Assembly (NCBI GenBank): GCA_013153405.1
Contig: JAADEM010000140.1
Location: forward strand, 1-48,702
Reading direction: 5' to 3'
Length of the DNA: 48,702 nucleotides
Source of the DNA: Chlorobiota bacterium
Lineage (GTDB): Bacteria > Bacteroidota > Bacteroidia > Bacteroidales > Marinilabiliaceae
The notes below the pieces were generated by a model that was not told the origin of the DNA, made no database searches, and was given only the letters and a program-made list of their open reading frames with translations. The translations under genes and the position numbers were made by a program. This document shows, piece by piece, positions 25,793 through 35,582 of the stretch; position 1 is the stretch's first letter; each line of letters starts with the position of its first letter.

Positions 25793-27550
25793 ATGAAAAA
25801 AACACTCTATTCTATAATCACATTGACAACTTTATTCGGTTGCAAAAATTATAATCCTGAAATAACCCGGCAGGAGTTAAAAGAGGACATCAGTTATCTG
25901 GCCTCCGATTCTCTTAAAGGACGTAAACCCGGAACTTCGGGAGATTCTCTTTCAGCACTCTTTATTAAAAACAAATTCAAAGATGCAGGGCTTGAGTTAC
26001 TTGCCGATAACGGTTATCAGCATTTTGATGTAATAACCAGGGTAGAAGCAGGTAAAAAAAATAATTTTGAAATTAACGGAGAAAAAGCAGTTCTCAACAA
26101 AGATTTTGTTCCTCTGGGTTTCTCAGCTAATAAAAACACTAATGCCGAGGTTGTTTTTGCCGGATACGGATTCGACATTAACAATGATTCCCTGAAATGG
26201 AACGATTATGACGATATTGCTCCAAACGGCAAATGGGTTATTGCTTTCCGTGCCGATCCGGACCTTGATAATCCTATGAGTCCTTATGCCGCATACAGCA
26301 ATGACAGGTATAAAGCAATGACAGCTGTCGATCACGGAGCTGCCGGTCTTCTTCTTGTAAACACTGTTGATTTCGATAAAAACGATAAACTGGATAAAAT
26401 AAAATTTGATCAAAGCATCTCTTCTGTATCAATACCCGTAATTCAGATAACAAGGAAACTAGCCGACAAGATACTTGCCGGCTCCGGCAAGACAGTTGAG
26501 GAACTTGAAAAAGAATTATCAGAAAAAATGAAACCGGAATCATTTGCGGTTTCTCAAAAGGTTAATGCTACTGCCAATGTTTCACTCAAAAAGGTAAAAA
26601 CACAAAATGTGGTTGGGATGGTAAAAGGTACTGAAAAACCGGATGAATACATTGTTATTGGCGGGCATTATGACCACCTTGGGATGGGAGGTCCGGGTTC
26701 CGGCTCCAGAAAACCCGACACTGTTGCGGTCCACAACGGTGCTGACGACAATGCTTCGGGAACGGCAGGTGTTATAGAACTTGCACAAAAAATTTCGGAG
26801 AAACCGCTTGACAGAAGTGTAATTTTCGTTGCATTCAGCTCTGAAGAACTAGGACTGGTCGGTTCAAAATATTTTGTAAACAATCCTCCCGTAGACATAA
26901 AAAACATCAAGGCAATGATCAATATGGATATGATAGGCCGCCTTGATTCTTTGAAAAGATTATCGATAGGAGGAACGGGCACAGCAGAGGAGACTGATTC
27001 AATACTTGACCTGACACTTAAAAATTATGACTTTGAAGTCGCTAAAAACCCTCAGGGAAGCGGACCGTCAGACCACTCATCGTTCTACTTTGCCGACATA
27101 CCGGTACTTTTCATTACAACCGGAGTTCACGATCAGTACCACACTCCGGAAGACGATGTAGACCGTATTAACTTCCCGGGTGAAGAAGAGGTTGTAAATC
27201 TTGTGTACGATATTGCATCAATTTACGGCAACAGCAACCAGTCATTAACTCTGAAAAAAATAAAGTCGAAACAGCCAAATATGTCAAGACGCAGAATGAA
27301 GGTAACTCTTGGTATTATTCCGGGATTTACCTCAAATGTTCAAGGACTTGCCGTTGATGGAGTGCGTCCGGGCGGACCGGCAGAAAATGGTGGCATGAAA
27401 AAAGGAGATGTAATTGTGGCTATTGAAGATCAGCCTGTGACCAGCATTTATGACTACATGTACCGTCTGGCTAAATTCAACAAAGGCGATCGCATTGTTG
27501 TTGAAGTAGAACGTAATGGCAAGAAAGAAAAACTATTGATAGAATTATAG
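25793..27550 (+). CDS. M28-family metallopeptidase lipoprotein with C-terminal PDZ domain
   Basis: The 585-residue protein has a lipoprotein signal (LFGC, C17). It includes a protease-associated domain inserted at about residues 110-250 and the M28 catalytic core with GGHYDHLG (H292), NGADDNASGTAG (D319 region), SSEELGLVGS and NMDMIGRL, closing with DQYHTPEDDVDRI. The last roughly 90 residues form a PDZ domain (GIIPGF; GVRPGGPAENGGMKKGDVIVAIE). Relatives are zinc aminopeptidases acting on peptides outside the cytoplasm. The PDZ domain likely selects or positions a substrate. Gene borders are clean. A weak terminator hairpin follows. Confidence 0.93.
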   Translation: MKKTLYSIITLTTLFGCKNYNPEITRQELKEDISYLASDSLKGRKPGTSGDSLSALFIKNKFKDAGLELLADNGYQHFDVITRVEAGKKNNFEINGEKAVLNKDFVPLGFSANKNTNAEVVFAGYGFDINNDSLKWNDYDDIAPNGKWVIAFRADPDLDNPMSPYAAYSNDRYKAMTAVDHGAAGLLLVNTVDFDKNDKLDKIKFDQSISSVSIPVIQITRKLADKILAGSGKTVEELEKELSEKMKPESFAVSQKVNATANVSLKKVKTQNVVGMVKGTEKPDEYIVIGGHYDHLGMGGPGSGSRKPDTVAVHNGADDNASGTAGVIELAQKISEKPLDRSVIFVAFSSEELGLVGSKYFVNNPPVDIKNIKAMINMDMIGRLDSLKRLSIGGTGTAEETDSILDLTLKNYDFEVAKNPQGSGPSDHSSFYFADIPVLFITTGVHDQYHTPEDDVDRINFPGEEEVVNLVYDIASIYGNSNQSLTLKKIKSKQPNMSRRRMKVTLGIIPGFTSNVQGLAVDGVRPGGPAENGGMKKGDVIVAIEDQPVTSIYDYMYRLAKFNKGDRIVVEVERNGKKEKLLIEL

Positions 27551-27569
27551 ACCGTTCCTGAAATTTATG

Positions 27570-27600
27570 ACTCTGTCATACTATCCGACAGGGTTATTCT
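27570..27600 (+). terminator. Possible terminator after M28 peptidase gene
   Basis: ACTCTGTC pairs with GACAGGGT (8 bp, one G-U) around a 9-base loop and is followed by a weak T-rich tail. The T tract is short, so this is tentative. Confidence 0.35.
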
Positions 27601-27719
27601 TATGTAAACACCTCTGCCTGTTACACATATGAGAATAGTATTTGCCAAAAAAAACTTTAACTAAAACAAATCTTTACCTGATCTGTTGAATTGAATAACC
27701 GGAAAATAAAACATAATAT

Positions 27720-28601
27720 ATGAAAAAGGCTCTTATCTGGATACTTGGCGTTGTATTTACAATCACTGTTGCAGTTTATCAGAAGATGACAGGACCAACA
27801 TATCCGTATAAACACAAAGTTGTATTAAACGATAAAGAATACACACTGAAACTTTCCCGAAGTGGAGAAACGACTCCCGACGATATTTCAAAACCTTTCA
27901 TTATGATATTAAATATTGACGAGCCGGGAATAGTTGCCATGATTCAATACCGTCGTTACCCTACCAGCGAAGAATTTAAAACAGTACCGTTTGTTTTCAG
28001 AAACGGCCATTACGAGGCAGAACTTCCGCAACAGCCTGCAGCAGGAAAACTAGAGTATAAAGCCATGGTATCGGACGGAAAGAATATTTATAAAATACCT
28101 CATCAGATAATCCGCTTTAAAGACCCTGTACCTGCATACTGGCTTGTTCCACACATATTTTTTATGTTTCTTGCTATGTTATTCAGTAATGTAGCTGCAT
28201 TTATGGCAATATTCAATACAGATGATCTTTCAGCTCTGAAAAAAGGCATCAAAGAGTATTTCAAGCCGACAAATTTTGTTGGTGTTTCCGTATGGACAGC
28301 CATATTCCTTGCCATTGGCGGATTATGGCTGGGACCGATGGTGCAAAAATATGCATTCGGCGAATTCTGGACAGGTATTCCGTTTGGATGGGACCTCACT
28401 GACAACAAGACTCTAATTGCTGCTGTTTTCTGGGCAATTGCACTATATATGAATTCACGCAAGCCATCACGTTTCTGGACTATTACGGCAGCTGTGGTTA
28501 TGCTTCTGGTTTACGCAATACCGCACAGTATGTTCGGCTCCCAACTTGATCCGGAAACAGGTAAGGTTATACAGGGGATAATTCTGTTCAGAGGATTTTA
28601 A
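27720..28601 (+). CDS. Membrane protein of unknown function
   Basis: This 293-residue protein has an N-terminal membrane segment (residues 5-20) and an extracytoplasmic beta domain at about 28-135, with VVLNDKEYTLKLSRSGET and an IQYRRYP segment. Then come four C-terminal membrane segments (roughly 142-165, 190-210, 235-255, 258-275). I do not recognise a family. The pattern (soluble beta domain followed by a compact helical membrane domain) suggests an envelope protein rather than a classical transporter. It ends tail to tail with corA; the two stop codons share four bases (28598-28601). Confidence 0.72.
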   Translation: MKKALIWILGVVFTITVAVYQKMTGPTYPYKHKVVLNDKEYTLKLSRSGETTPDDISKPFIMILNIDEPGIVAMIQYRRYPTSEEFKTVPFVFRNGHYEAELPQQPAAGKLEYKAMVSDGKNIYKIPHQIIRFKDPVPAYWLVPHIFFMFLAMLFSNVAAFMAIFNTDDLSALKKGIKEYFKPTNFVGVSVWTAIFLAIGGLWLGPMVQKYAFGEFWTGIPFGWDLTDNKTLIAAVFWAIALYMNSRKPSRFWTITAAVVMLLVYAIPHSMFGSQLDPETGKVIQGIILFRGF

Positions 28602-29527
28602 AACCAATGCTTCTTCCGGAATAACAACACTCCAAAAATTGATAACAACAATGACACTACAAGTATTGATGGCAGGGCCCAATATGAGTTTTCCATATAG
28701 TTGGGTACATTCATTCCGAATATACTTGCTATCAATGTAGGTATCATAAGTATTATGGATATCAGTGTCAGTTGTTTCATAACAACATTCAGATTGTTGG
28801 AAATAACAGAAGCAAATGCATCCATCATACCGCTCTGTATATCCGAATATATCTGAGACATTTCAAGAGCCTGTTTATTCTCAATCATCGCATCCTCTAA
28901 AAGGTCTTCATTAATTTCAGTGGTTATCTTTTTTGAATTACGCAGTTTTGCCAGTACTATTTCGTTAGCTTTTATTGAAGTAATGAAATAGACAAGGCAC
29001 TTCTCCATTTTCAACAACTTATTTAACTCTCTGTTTTTAATTGACTTCTCCAGGTCTTGTTCTATCATCGAAGTCTGCTGATTAATTTGTTTCAGATATT
29101 TCAGGTAAACACTTCCGGAACGAAGGAATAAACGAAGGATAAAATTAATATCATCAGTTATCTCTCTGTAATACTCCCTGAATGGTGATGGTTTCTCGAC
29201 CGGTAATATTTCGTTATCCTTCAGACACAGAGTTAGTGTAAAATCCTTGTTCATAAATACACCTAGAGGAATGGTATGAAAAGGAACCCCGTTGTTATCA
29301 TTCTGAACAGGAATACGCATTATCACCAACGACCATATATCATCAAATTCAACTCTTGGCCTTTCGTCTATATCCAGACAGTCGGTTACTATATCGGCAG
29401 GCAATTTAAATTCGTCAAACAATCTTTGAATTTCCTCCTGAGTAGGCTGTGTTACATTAATCCAACAACCTTTCTCTATTGCGGGAATTTCTGTATATCC
29501 GCCAAATGTTTTAAAAATCTTTATCAT
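28598..29527 (-). CDS. corA: CorA-family magnesium/divalent cation channel
   Basis: The 309-residue protein has the CorA layout: a large N-terminal alpha/beta cytoplasmic domain, a long stalk helix (about 150-240), and two C-terminal membrane helices. The diagnostic GMN motif (residues 271-273, FGMNVPNY) lies between them, and the tail ends in basic RKKHWF. CorA pentamers let Mg2+ enter down its gradient. It is monocistronic. Its 3' end overlaps the convergent neighbouring gene by four bases. Confidence 0.95.
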   Translation of the reverse strand: MIKIFKTFGGYTEIPAIEKGCWINVTQPTQEEIQRLFDEFKLPADIVTDCLDIDERPRVEFDDIWSLVIMRIPVQNDNNGVPFHTIPLGVFMNKDFTLTLCLKDNEILPVEKPSPFREYYREITDDINFILRLFLRSGSVYLKYLKQINQQTSMIEQDLEKSIKNRELNKLLKMEKCLVYFITSIKANEIVLAKLRNSKKITTEINEDLLEDAMIENKQALEMSQIYSDIQSGMMDAFASVISNNLNVVMKQLTLISIILMIPTLIASIFGMNVPNYMENSYWALPSILVVSLLLSIFGVLLFRKKHWF

Positions 29528-29723
29528 CTCTCACTTGATTAAACCTGTAAAAAACAAAATGCTATTTACAGATATTTTATCTGCAAACCAACTGTCCGTA
29601 ATTATTTATCTAAAGTTGCCCTAAAAAAACAAGTATTTTGCTGCTCTAATTCAAAACCATTTTATCAAGAGGGAGGTAAATTTCAGAAGTAAGACTTATC
29701 CGGATTATAACGCAATAAATACG

Positions 29724-31127
29724 CTACCCTCTCTTTTTTACATAAAGTTGACCATGTGAAAACCGAACGACCTCAACATCTTCACCTTTTTCAATATAAC
29801 TAACCTCTGCCACAGCATCGTACTGCTCATCATCAATTTCAATTTTTCCGGCAGGACGTAAAACCGTGTAAGCACGACCGGTTTTACCAACCAGATTTTT
29901 CATTGAATTTTCCACACCGATAAATCCATCCTCAACCTGCTCTGTTGTCTGAAGAGCAACTTTAGCAAACGGCCCCTTTGCAAAAAGTTTATTACTCAGA
30001 TAAATTCCTATTCCTATGGATAAAATAAACCCTGTCATAACAGTGGCGAGAGCTCGGAAAAATTCATCAAAACTTACTCCCGAAAAATCAAACATATCGT
30101 TCTGAAGCATACTTAATGTAAGGCCGGCAATTACGAAAGTAATCCCCGAAACACCGGCAATTCCGAATCCAGGTATAACAAACACTTCAAGTCCGATTAA
30201 TATCAGTCCGGCAATAAACAGAAGTATTTCCCAGTTCTCGGCAATACCGTCAATATAAAGCGGCGAAAAATACAAAAGAGCAGCTATTCCGGCTGCAAGC
30301 AAAGGAAACCCTACACCAGGAGTCTGAAGTTCAAAATATATCCCTCCCATTATTATAAGAATAAGTATTCCCTGAAACATCGGATTCATCAGGAAGCCTT
30401 TTAATCCGTCATAAAACGAAGGTTTAAATTCCACAATTTTGTAATTATCAATCCCGAGTTTATTCTCAATTACATCTTTTACACTATTAGCTTCACCTTC
30501 ACAAAAGCCATTTTTAATAGCTTCGAGAGCTGTAAAAGTAAGTACTTTACCCGTATCAATAACTCCGGGTATATATATCCGTTCATCAACCATTGCTTCA
30601 GCTATTCTAGGATCGCGCTTCCATTTTATAGTGGTATCGTTTGCGGTAATAATAGTATCAGCACCATGAGCCTCGGCCGTAGCACGAATTGTGGATCTCA
30701 TATACGACTGATATTTATCCGGCATCTTCTGGCCACTCTGATTTACAACTGTAGCAGCTCCAATATTGGCACCAGGCCTCATGTAAATACTATCGCAGGC
30801 TATTGATATCAATGCACCGGCCGAAGCCGCATTGTTATCTATAAATACATAAACCGGAATATCGCTGTTTAGTATTTTTGTACGTATGGAGTCTGCAAAC
30901 ACAACCTCTCCACCATAAGTATTCATGTGAAGAATTATACAACAGGCATTAACCTGTCTGGCCTCTCTGAAAGCTTCCTGTGTATGTATCCAGCTAGTAG
31001 ATCCAATCTCTCTGAATATTTTATAAACAAAGACAGTCTTAACTGAATCCTGCTTTTCAGTATGCTCCTGCGCAGATGCAGGAATTAAAAACAGAGAGAG
31101 TAAAAGAGGTATAATTATATTTTTCAT
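29724..31127 (-). CDS. NfeD/ClpP-class membrane serine protease
   Basis: The 467-residue protein has a signal peptide (to about residue 20) and a ClpP-like protease domain (30-215) with the nucleophile S102 in NNAASAGAL and a candidate catalytic lysine near K134-K138. Four to five membrane segments follow (about 245-380) and then an NfeD OB-fold domain (405-467). This is the long NfeD1b type, linked in other organisms to stomatin-like partners and membrane-protein quality control. No stomatin gene adjoins it here. It is followed by the repeat-containing gap upstream on the map (31128-31443). Confidence 0.92.
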   Translation of the reverse strand: MKNIIIPLLLSLFLIPASAQEHTEKQDSVKTVFVYKIFREIGSTSWIHTQEAFREARQVNACCIILHMNTYGGEVVFADSIRTKILNSDIPVYVFIDNNAASAGALISIACDSIYMRPGANIGAATVVNQSGQKMPDKYQSYMRSTIRATAEAHGADTIITANDTTIKWKRDPRIAEAMVDERIYIPGVIDTGKVLTFTALEAIKNGFCEGEANSVKDVIENKLGIDNYKIVEFKPSFYDGLKGFLMNPMFQGILILIIMGGIYFELQTPGVGFPLLAAGIAALLYFSPLYIDGIAENWEILLFIAGLILIGLEVFVIPGFGIAGVSGITFVIAGLTLSMLQNDMFDFSGVSFDEFFRALATVMTGFILSIGIGIYLSNKLFAKGPFAKVALQTTEQVEDGFIGVENSMKNLVGKTGRAYTVLRPAGKIEIDDEQYDAVAEVSYIEKGEDVEVVRFSHGQLYVKKRG

Positions 31128-31221
31128 TGCGGATACTTTTATTACTCCTTAAAAGTAATAAAAAGCACCGATTAGAAAAAGACATTGTACAAGGCCTGTA
31201 ATTAAATCATATAAAAAACGA

Positions 31222-31410
31222 CGGGAATGTCCCAAAAGTCGTCATTCCAAGAATTCACCCCAAATTTTTGAGGCATAATGAGAAAATGACGGAATATCAG
31301 CGTCATCGCGATGAGCACGAACGAAGAAGCCCACCTGAATAATCCATTCAGGCAGGCCGTCTTAATCATTCAGATATTCCGTCATCCCGTAATTACGGAA
31401 TGACGTACAA
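31222..31410. repeat. Dispersed repeat family, type B, copy 1
   Basis: The left end GGGAATGTCCCAAAAGTCG is followed by TCATTCC, then GAATTCACCCC, a GGCATAATGAG block and CAGCGTCATCGCGATGAGC. These match the element at 48596-48702. The right end closes with a hairpin-like TTCCGTCATCCCG / ACGGAATGACG pair. It fills most of the 316-bp gap between the NfeD gene and the TPR protein gene. Confidence 0.8.
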
Positions 31411-31443
31411 GTTTAACTGGCAAGCAATTCCTTTTGAGTACTC

Positions 31444-32058
31444 TTATTTTATTAATGCCAGCCCCTGTTTTGCTGATGCATCAGAAGGTTTTGCCAGTAG
31501 AGCTTTATTAAACAAAAGTTTTGCCTGGCTGTAATTTCCCTGTTTCAGTTTCACCCATCCAAGCATAAGCAGAGTATCATGATCAAATGGATAAAGATTA
31601 ATTACTTTTTTCAGGTACGATTCGGCTTTATCATACTGCTTACGTTCGTAATATATAACTCCCATTCTGTAATTTACAACTGTATTTTTAGGATCTACAT
31701 CCAATATTTTATTGTAATGTTCAATTATTTGATCCCACTTGCCCAAGGCAGACAAAGGAAGTACAAGTCCAAGACGTGCTTCTACGGACAATGGGTATTT
31801 ATCTAGCGCATTATTATAATATGCAATTGACTCCGTAAATTTTCCCGAAAGATAAGCAAGCCAGCCGGCACGCAGATTTATTTCATAATTGCCCTCCTTA
31901 TATACCTCTTTTATCACCTTCAGAGCATCTTCATATTTTCCTTCTTTTTCAAGCTTATAGCTCTCATCGAATGCCTGAATCTCATTTTCCTGAGCACATC
32001 CGTTACTTAATATAAACAAGGTAGCAACTCCTAATATAATTCTTCTTAAAGTGTCCAT
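31444..32058 (-). CDS. TPR-repeat protein, last gene of the PqqD/ATP-grasp cluster
   Basis: The 204-residue protein has an N-terminal hydrophobic stretch with a possible lipobox cysteine (C21, SNGCAQ) and about five tetratricopeptide repeats (for example YEDALKVIKEVYKEGNYEINLRA-type, WDQIIEHYNKILDVDPK, YDKAESYLKKVINLYP, YSQAKLLFNKALLAKP). TPR arrays mediate protein-protein contact. Its start overlaps the end of the preceding outer-membrane gene by 13 bases, so the two are translated together. It most likely assists the beta-barrel protein as a periplasmic or lipid-anchored partner. Confidence 0.8.
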   Translation of the reverse strand: MDTLRRIILGVATLFILSNGCAQENEIQAFDESYKLEKEGKYEDALKVIKEVYKEGNYEINLRAGWLAYLSGKFTESIAYYNNALDKYPLSVEARLGLVLPLSALGKWDQIIEHYNKILDVDPKNTVVNYRMGVIYYERKQYDKAESYLKKVINLYPFDHDTLLMLGWVKLKQGNYSQAKLLFNKALLAKPSDASAKQGLALIK

Positions 32059-33359
32059 GATAACATTATATATATTAATGAATAATTCAATTCTAATTTA
32101 TTACTTTTTATATCATCATCAAATGAAATGAAATAATTTGACTGTACACGGTTTTGATATCCAAGGGTCATGGTAAATTTGCTTCCTCCGGGGATAATAA
32201 GCTGACCTCCTGCCATTTGATCCACCTCTTCCAATCCGTTAAATAGTAAAGCCCCGTTATTCAGGGTAAATCCCGACAAGCTTCCCGTAAAATAGTTTGC
32301 TTCCACCCATAAATGTTTTGCAACTTTAAAGCCAAGCTTTTGTTGCTGAAAGAACTTTCCGTCCGAATCGCCCGTCTGGTAACCAAACTGTGACTGAGTA
32401 TACAAATTCAGATTAGCCAACGGATAAAACCGGATAATACCCGAAGGTTGAAAATTAAACGATGTATTTATATAAGTTAAAGCAAATTCAGCCTCAAAAG
32501 AAGCTCTTGAGAAATTTTTAAGAAACGAAGCAGAGAGTGCATAATCGTATTCCCAATCATAACTCTTTGCATACTGGCTCCCTCCCATTCTGCGTGTGGC
32601 ATACTCAACATACACAGGAACCGCGGTTGCCGACAACTGACCTCCCAGAATTATATCCCACGTATCGCCTGCTGAAATTGCCGAACCTATATAATATTGA
32701 AACTGACTTGTATTAAAATCAGTATCGTAAGTATCTTCATTATCAACAAATGTATATTTATCGTTCCCTTTATGCAGATATGTAAACATATGTGTCATAG
32801 CAGCATTTTTCCCGGCACGATGGGATATGTCCAGAGCCAAACTGAAAAAGTTGGTCGGAACAATCTGCTCACCTTCTCCTTTATCCAAAGGAAAATCAAA
32901 ATCCTTAGGAAAATCCTCAGCCTGACTCAATGTTGCCATTTCAATATTTGTACCTATTAATCCCTCTTCTTTTATATGAAGTTTCTGTCTAAGAGCAGCC
33001 GACATTCCGTCAGTTACCTTCAGAGCCTGTAACCTGTTACCTCCCCATAGATAAGCATAATACAGATATTCTCTTGCAACATCATTATCATAAAAAGAAA
33101 CAGCTTTCTGAAAATGCGGAGCCGCTGCCCTGTACTTATGTTGTTCGTACAGGGCTATTCCAATTCTCATTCGCAGATAATAATAATCAAGCCCAGAATC
33201 AAGAGCTTCTTTACCTTTCTTAATAAGGTTTTTATAATCCTTATCAACATACAACTTGTATGTCAGCGAATCATAATAGACATAGTTGTTTTTTTGTGCT
33301 TTCCCCGTTATAAACACAAACAATAACAGAACCGATAATATTAAAGTGGTTTTGTACAT
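32046..33359 (-). CDS. TPR/beta-barrel outer-membrane protein
   Basis: This 437-residue protein has a signal peptide (to residue 21, GKAQ) and a helical TPR-like N-terminal part (about 30-140: YKNLIKKGKEALDSG, HKYRAAAPHFQKAVSF). A C-terminal part of alternating polar/hydrophobic strands (about 165-437) ends in an aromatic-containing final strand (NYSLIYIMLSWTL), typical of an outer-membrane beta-barrel. The layout is like YaiO-type proteins, though no specific motif is recognised. Both ends overlap neighbours: its start overlaps the urea-transporter/M23 gene by 19 bases, its end the TPR gene by 13. This tight coupling implies a shared function at the envelope. Confidence 0.78.
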   Translation of the reverse strand: MYKTTLILSVLLLFVFITGKAQKNNYVYYDSLTYKLYVDKDYKNLIKKGKEALDSGLDYYYLRMRIGIALYEQHKYRAAAPHFQKAVSFYDNDVAREYLYYAYLWGGNRLQALKVTDGMSAALRQKLHIKEEGLIGTNIEMATLSQAEDFPKDFDFPLDKGEGEQIVPTNFFSLALDISHRAGKNAAMTHMFTYLHKGNDKYTFVDNEDTYDTDFNTSQFQYYIGSAISAGDTWDIILGGQLSATAVPVYVEYATRRMGGSQYAKSYDWEYDYALSASFLKNFSRASFEAEFALTYINTSFNFQPSGIIRFYPLANLNLYTQSQFGYQTGDSDGKFFQQQKLGFKVAKHLWVEANYFTGSLSGFTLNNGALLFNGLEEVDQMAGGQLIIPGGSKFTMTLGYQNRVQSNYFISFDDDIKSNKLELNYSLIYIMLSWTL

Positions 33360-35536
33360 ATTACTGTTTTTTGTTTTGTTTTAGTTTTTATTATCATTTT
33401 ATGCAATCCGTCAGAGGTTATAAAAAGTTTATAAGAACTGTCTTCTTTCCATTTAAACAGGTTTGTTTTAACAACCTTTGACTCTATTCTGATTTCTGAA
33501 GGAAATGTTTCATTATCCACATAAGAATAATTCAGTTTAAAATCAGCTTTTCTGAAAAGCCAGAATGGAGCTATAAAGTCCTGCAAAATAAGTTCATGGG
33601 GCTTAAATATCTTATTTGCAGGAAATTTATCTTTTATCTCCATCGAACTTTTAAAGCTCAACTGAATCATAAATGCAGCTCTGTAAAAATGATAGAGCAG
33701 GCTTTTTCTGTTTCCGTCAAAATGAGTGAAATAGAACAATGCTCCGTCGTTCTCAAACCATGCAATACTGCCGGTTTTTTTACAGTAAATGTATGACTTA
33801 TTATAAACAGAAGTCATGACTTCCCATTCATCTGTCACATTGTTATTTTCATCTTTCCATTCAAGTTTCTCACCCGGAATAAAATGAAAAGCTTTTGCCA
33901 GCAACTCTTCTGGCTTAATATTACTAAGTCTGTCATCTTTTTGAGGAATATCATAAAGCTTAAGTTCGTGTCTGCCCTCGTCCTCTTTTATGTAACTTGC
34001 AATAGGATGTTCCAGTGTTTTGGAGCCAATATACGGAGTACTCTGCAACTGAAAATGAAGATGAGGATAAGGTGACCTTCCTGAGTTTCCGCAACGGCCA
34101 ATTACTGTTCCGAATTTCACCCTCTGCCCCTCTTTTACTACTATCGACCCCTCTTTCATATGGCTCAGCTTACTGAACAGGTAATCATTATGTTTTATAA
34201 CTACTGTATTTCCCCAATTATCTATTACATTGACATCTCCTATCGGATTATCCGGAACGTTATTTATTACCTGAACAACTATACCGTCAGCCGGAGCAGT
34301 TACCGCTTTATCAAAACAATAATAATCTTCATGAACATATCCATCATTTTTATACTGCAGCCCCTTAACATTTGTTATTACAAAATCCCATGCATGTCTC
34401 CAGTCTCCTTTATGTGTATATTCTCCGTTATGTCCCTGAGAGACTGTCCATGTTCCGTAAAATGGCAGCTTAATTGCTACATATGAACGATTACCAAAGC
34501 GTTCCTGTTCACTTTTCCATGCATAAAAGTTTTTTTCGGGTGAGTTATTCTGAATTACAACCTCAACCGGCTTTCGCTTTGTATACCCCCGCAGCTTCAA
34601 CACATAAAGAAATAAAATTACTATAACATTAAACGAAAGTGCATAAATTGACAAATTCCAGACTGCAAAAATTTTAGCTAAACTAATCGTAAGTGTTGCC
34701 AATAACGGAATAATCAGGATAATCCACAGATATGTTGTTTTCGATGGAATTAAGAAATATCCACCAATTGCTACAGATGCCAGAATATAGTTAAATCCGA
34801 TATAGGTATAATTTAGTGTTTCAAAATCAGCACCAATAAAACCATAAAAAAAGTATGCAGCGTAAAAACCTATTAAAGACAAAGAAAATGCAATGCGCGA
34901 AAACCAAAGCAACCCAAAAGCTATTAATATACCCGAAAAAATATTTTGCTGAAAAAATATTGATGCCAACGACCTCAGATATATTCTTAACGAATCCGGC
35001 ATCGACAAATCTTCAATCCACTGATAAAAGTTCATCAGTGCCACGCCGCCTTTCGAATAAATTGCATTCAGATCGTATATGCCTCTCTCGTTTAAACCCA
35101 GGTTTACAAAATCAGAACTTGCAAGTATTATGATCCATAGGGTGAATATAAACGGTAAACTCAGATATGGCAATCCGTAATTACCAAGAAAACCTTTTAA
35201 ACTTATTGTAATAAACAAGCTGAATAATGCAGCAATCAAGATTATCAGAACCAACACAACACCCGGCTCAAAATACAGAGCAAGTCCCAAACCTGCCAGT
35301 AAAGAGTTGAATCCATAATAACCTTTCCTGATGTAATATTCATCAAATCCCAGTCTTGAAGCTGTTCCATTAGCCACAATAACCGATAACAACCCGGCCA
35401 TTCCTAACTGCCAGTCAAGAAATGTTATCAGAATCAGGATAACTCCAAATACTTTACTGTCGGAAAAAAACACTTCCGAGTAAGTATTGAAGACTCCTTC
35501 AAGTATCGGTTGTATTTTCTTTTTTACGGCAATCAT
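33341..35536 (-). CDS. Urea transporter-M23 metallopeptidase fusion protein
   Basis: Two domains are fused in 731 residues. Residues 1-320 are a urea-transporter (UT) fold with two inverted halves. The first has the UT signature GYYGFNSLLAGLGLAL and the second GFNYILASVAIGGYF. After a linker, residues about 345-530 form an M23 peptidase. Zinc ligands are probably in HKGDWRHAWDF (H375 and/or H381, D384) and PHLHFQ (H491, H493); the GNTVVIKH and GTVIGRCGNSGRS segments are typical of the fold. About 200 further residues of unknown fold follow. M23 enzymes cut peptidoglycan cross-links or peptides. The first motif is not the standard HxxxD, so enzyme activity is likely but not certain. Second-to-fourth-gene placement ties it to a ligase/decarboxylase cluster. 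Confidence 0.88.
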   Translation of the reverse strand: MIAVKKKIQPILEGVFNTYSEVFFSDSKVFGVILILITFLDWQLGMAGLLSVIVANGTASRLGFDEYYIRKGYYGFNSLLAGLGLALYFEPGVVLVLIILIAALFSLFITISLKGFLGNYGLPYLSLPFIFTLWIIILASSDFVNLGLNERGIYDLNAIYSKGGVALMNFYQWIEDLSMPDSLRIYLRSLASIFFQQNIFSGILIAFGLLWFSRIAFSLSLIGFYAAYFFYGFIGADFETLNYTYIGFNYILASVAIGGYFLIPSKTTYLWIILIIPLLATLTISLAKIFAVWNLSIYALSFNVIVILFLYVLKLRGYTKRKPVEVVIQNNSPEKNFYAWKSEQERFGNRSYVAIKLPFYGTWTVSQGHNGEYTHKGDWRHAWDFVITNVKGLQYKNDGYVHEDYYCFDKAVTAPADGIVVQVINNVPDNPIGDVNVIDNWGNTVVIKHNDYLFSKLSHMKEGSIVVKEGQRVKFGTVIGRCGNSGRSPYPHLHFQLQSTPYIGSKTLEHPIASYIKEDEGRHELKLYDIPQKDDRLSNIKPEELLAKAFHFIPGEKLEWKDENNNVTDEWEVMTSVYNKSYIYCKKTGSIAWFENDGALFYFTHFDGNRKSLLYHFYRAAFMIQLSFKSSMEIKDKFPANKIFKPHELILQDFIAPFWLFRKADFKLNYSYVDNETFPSEIRIESKVVKTNLFKWKEDSSYKLFITSDGLHKMIIKTKTKQKTVICTKPL

Positions 35537-35582
35537 ACGTTATTATTAATTACGATCATCTCATCCGATCGCATGTAAAAGC

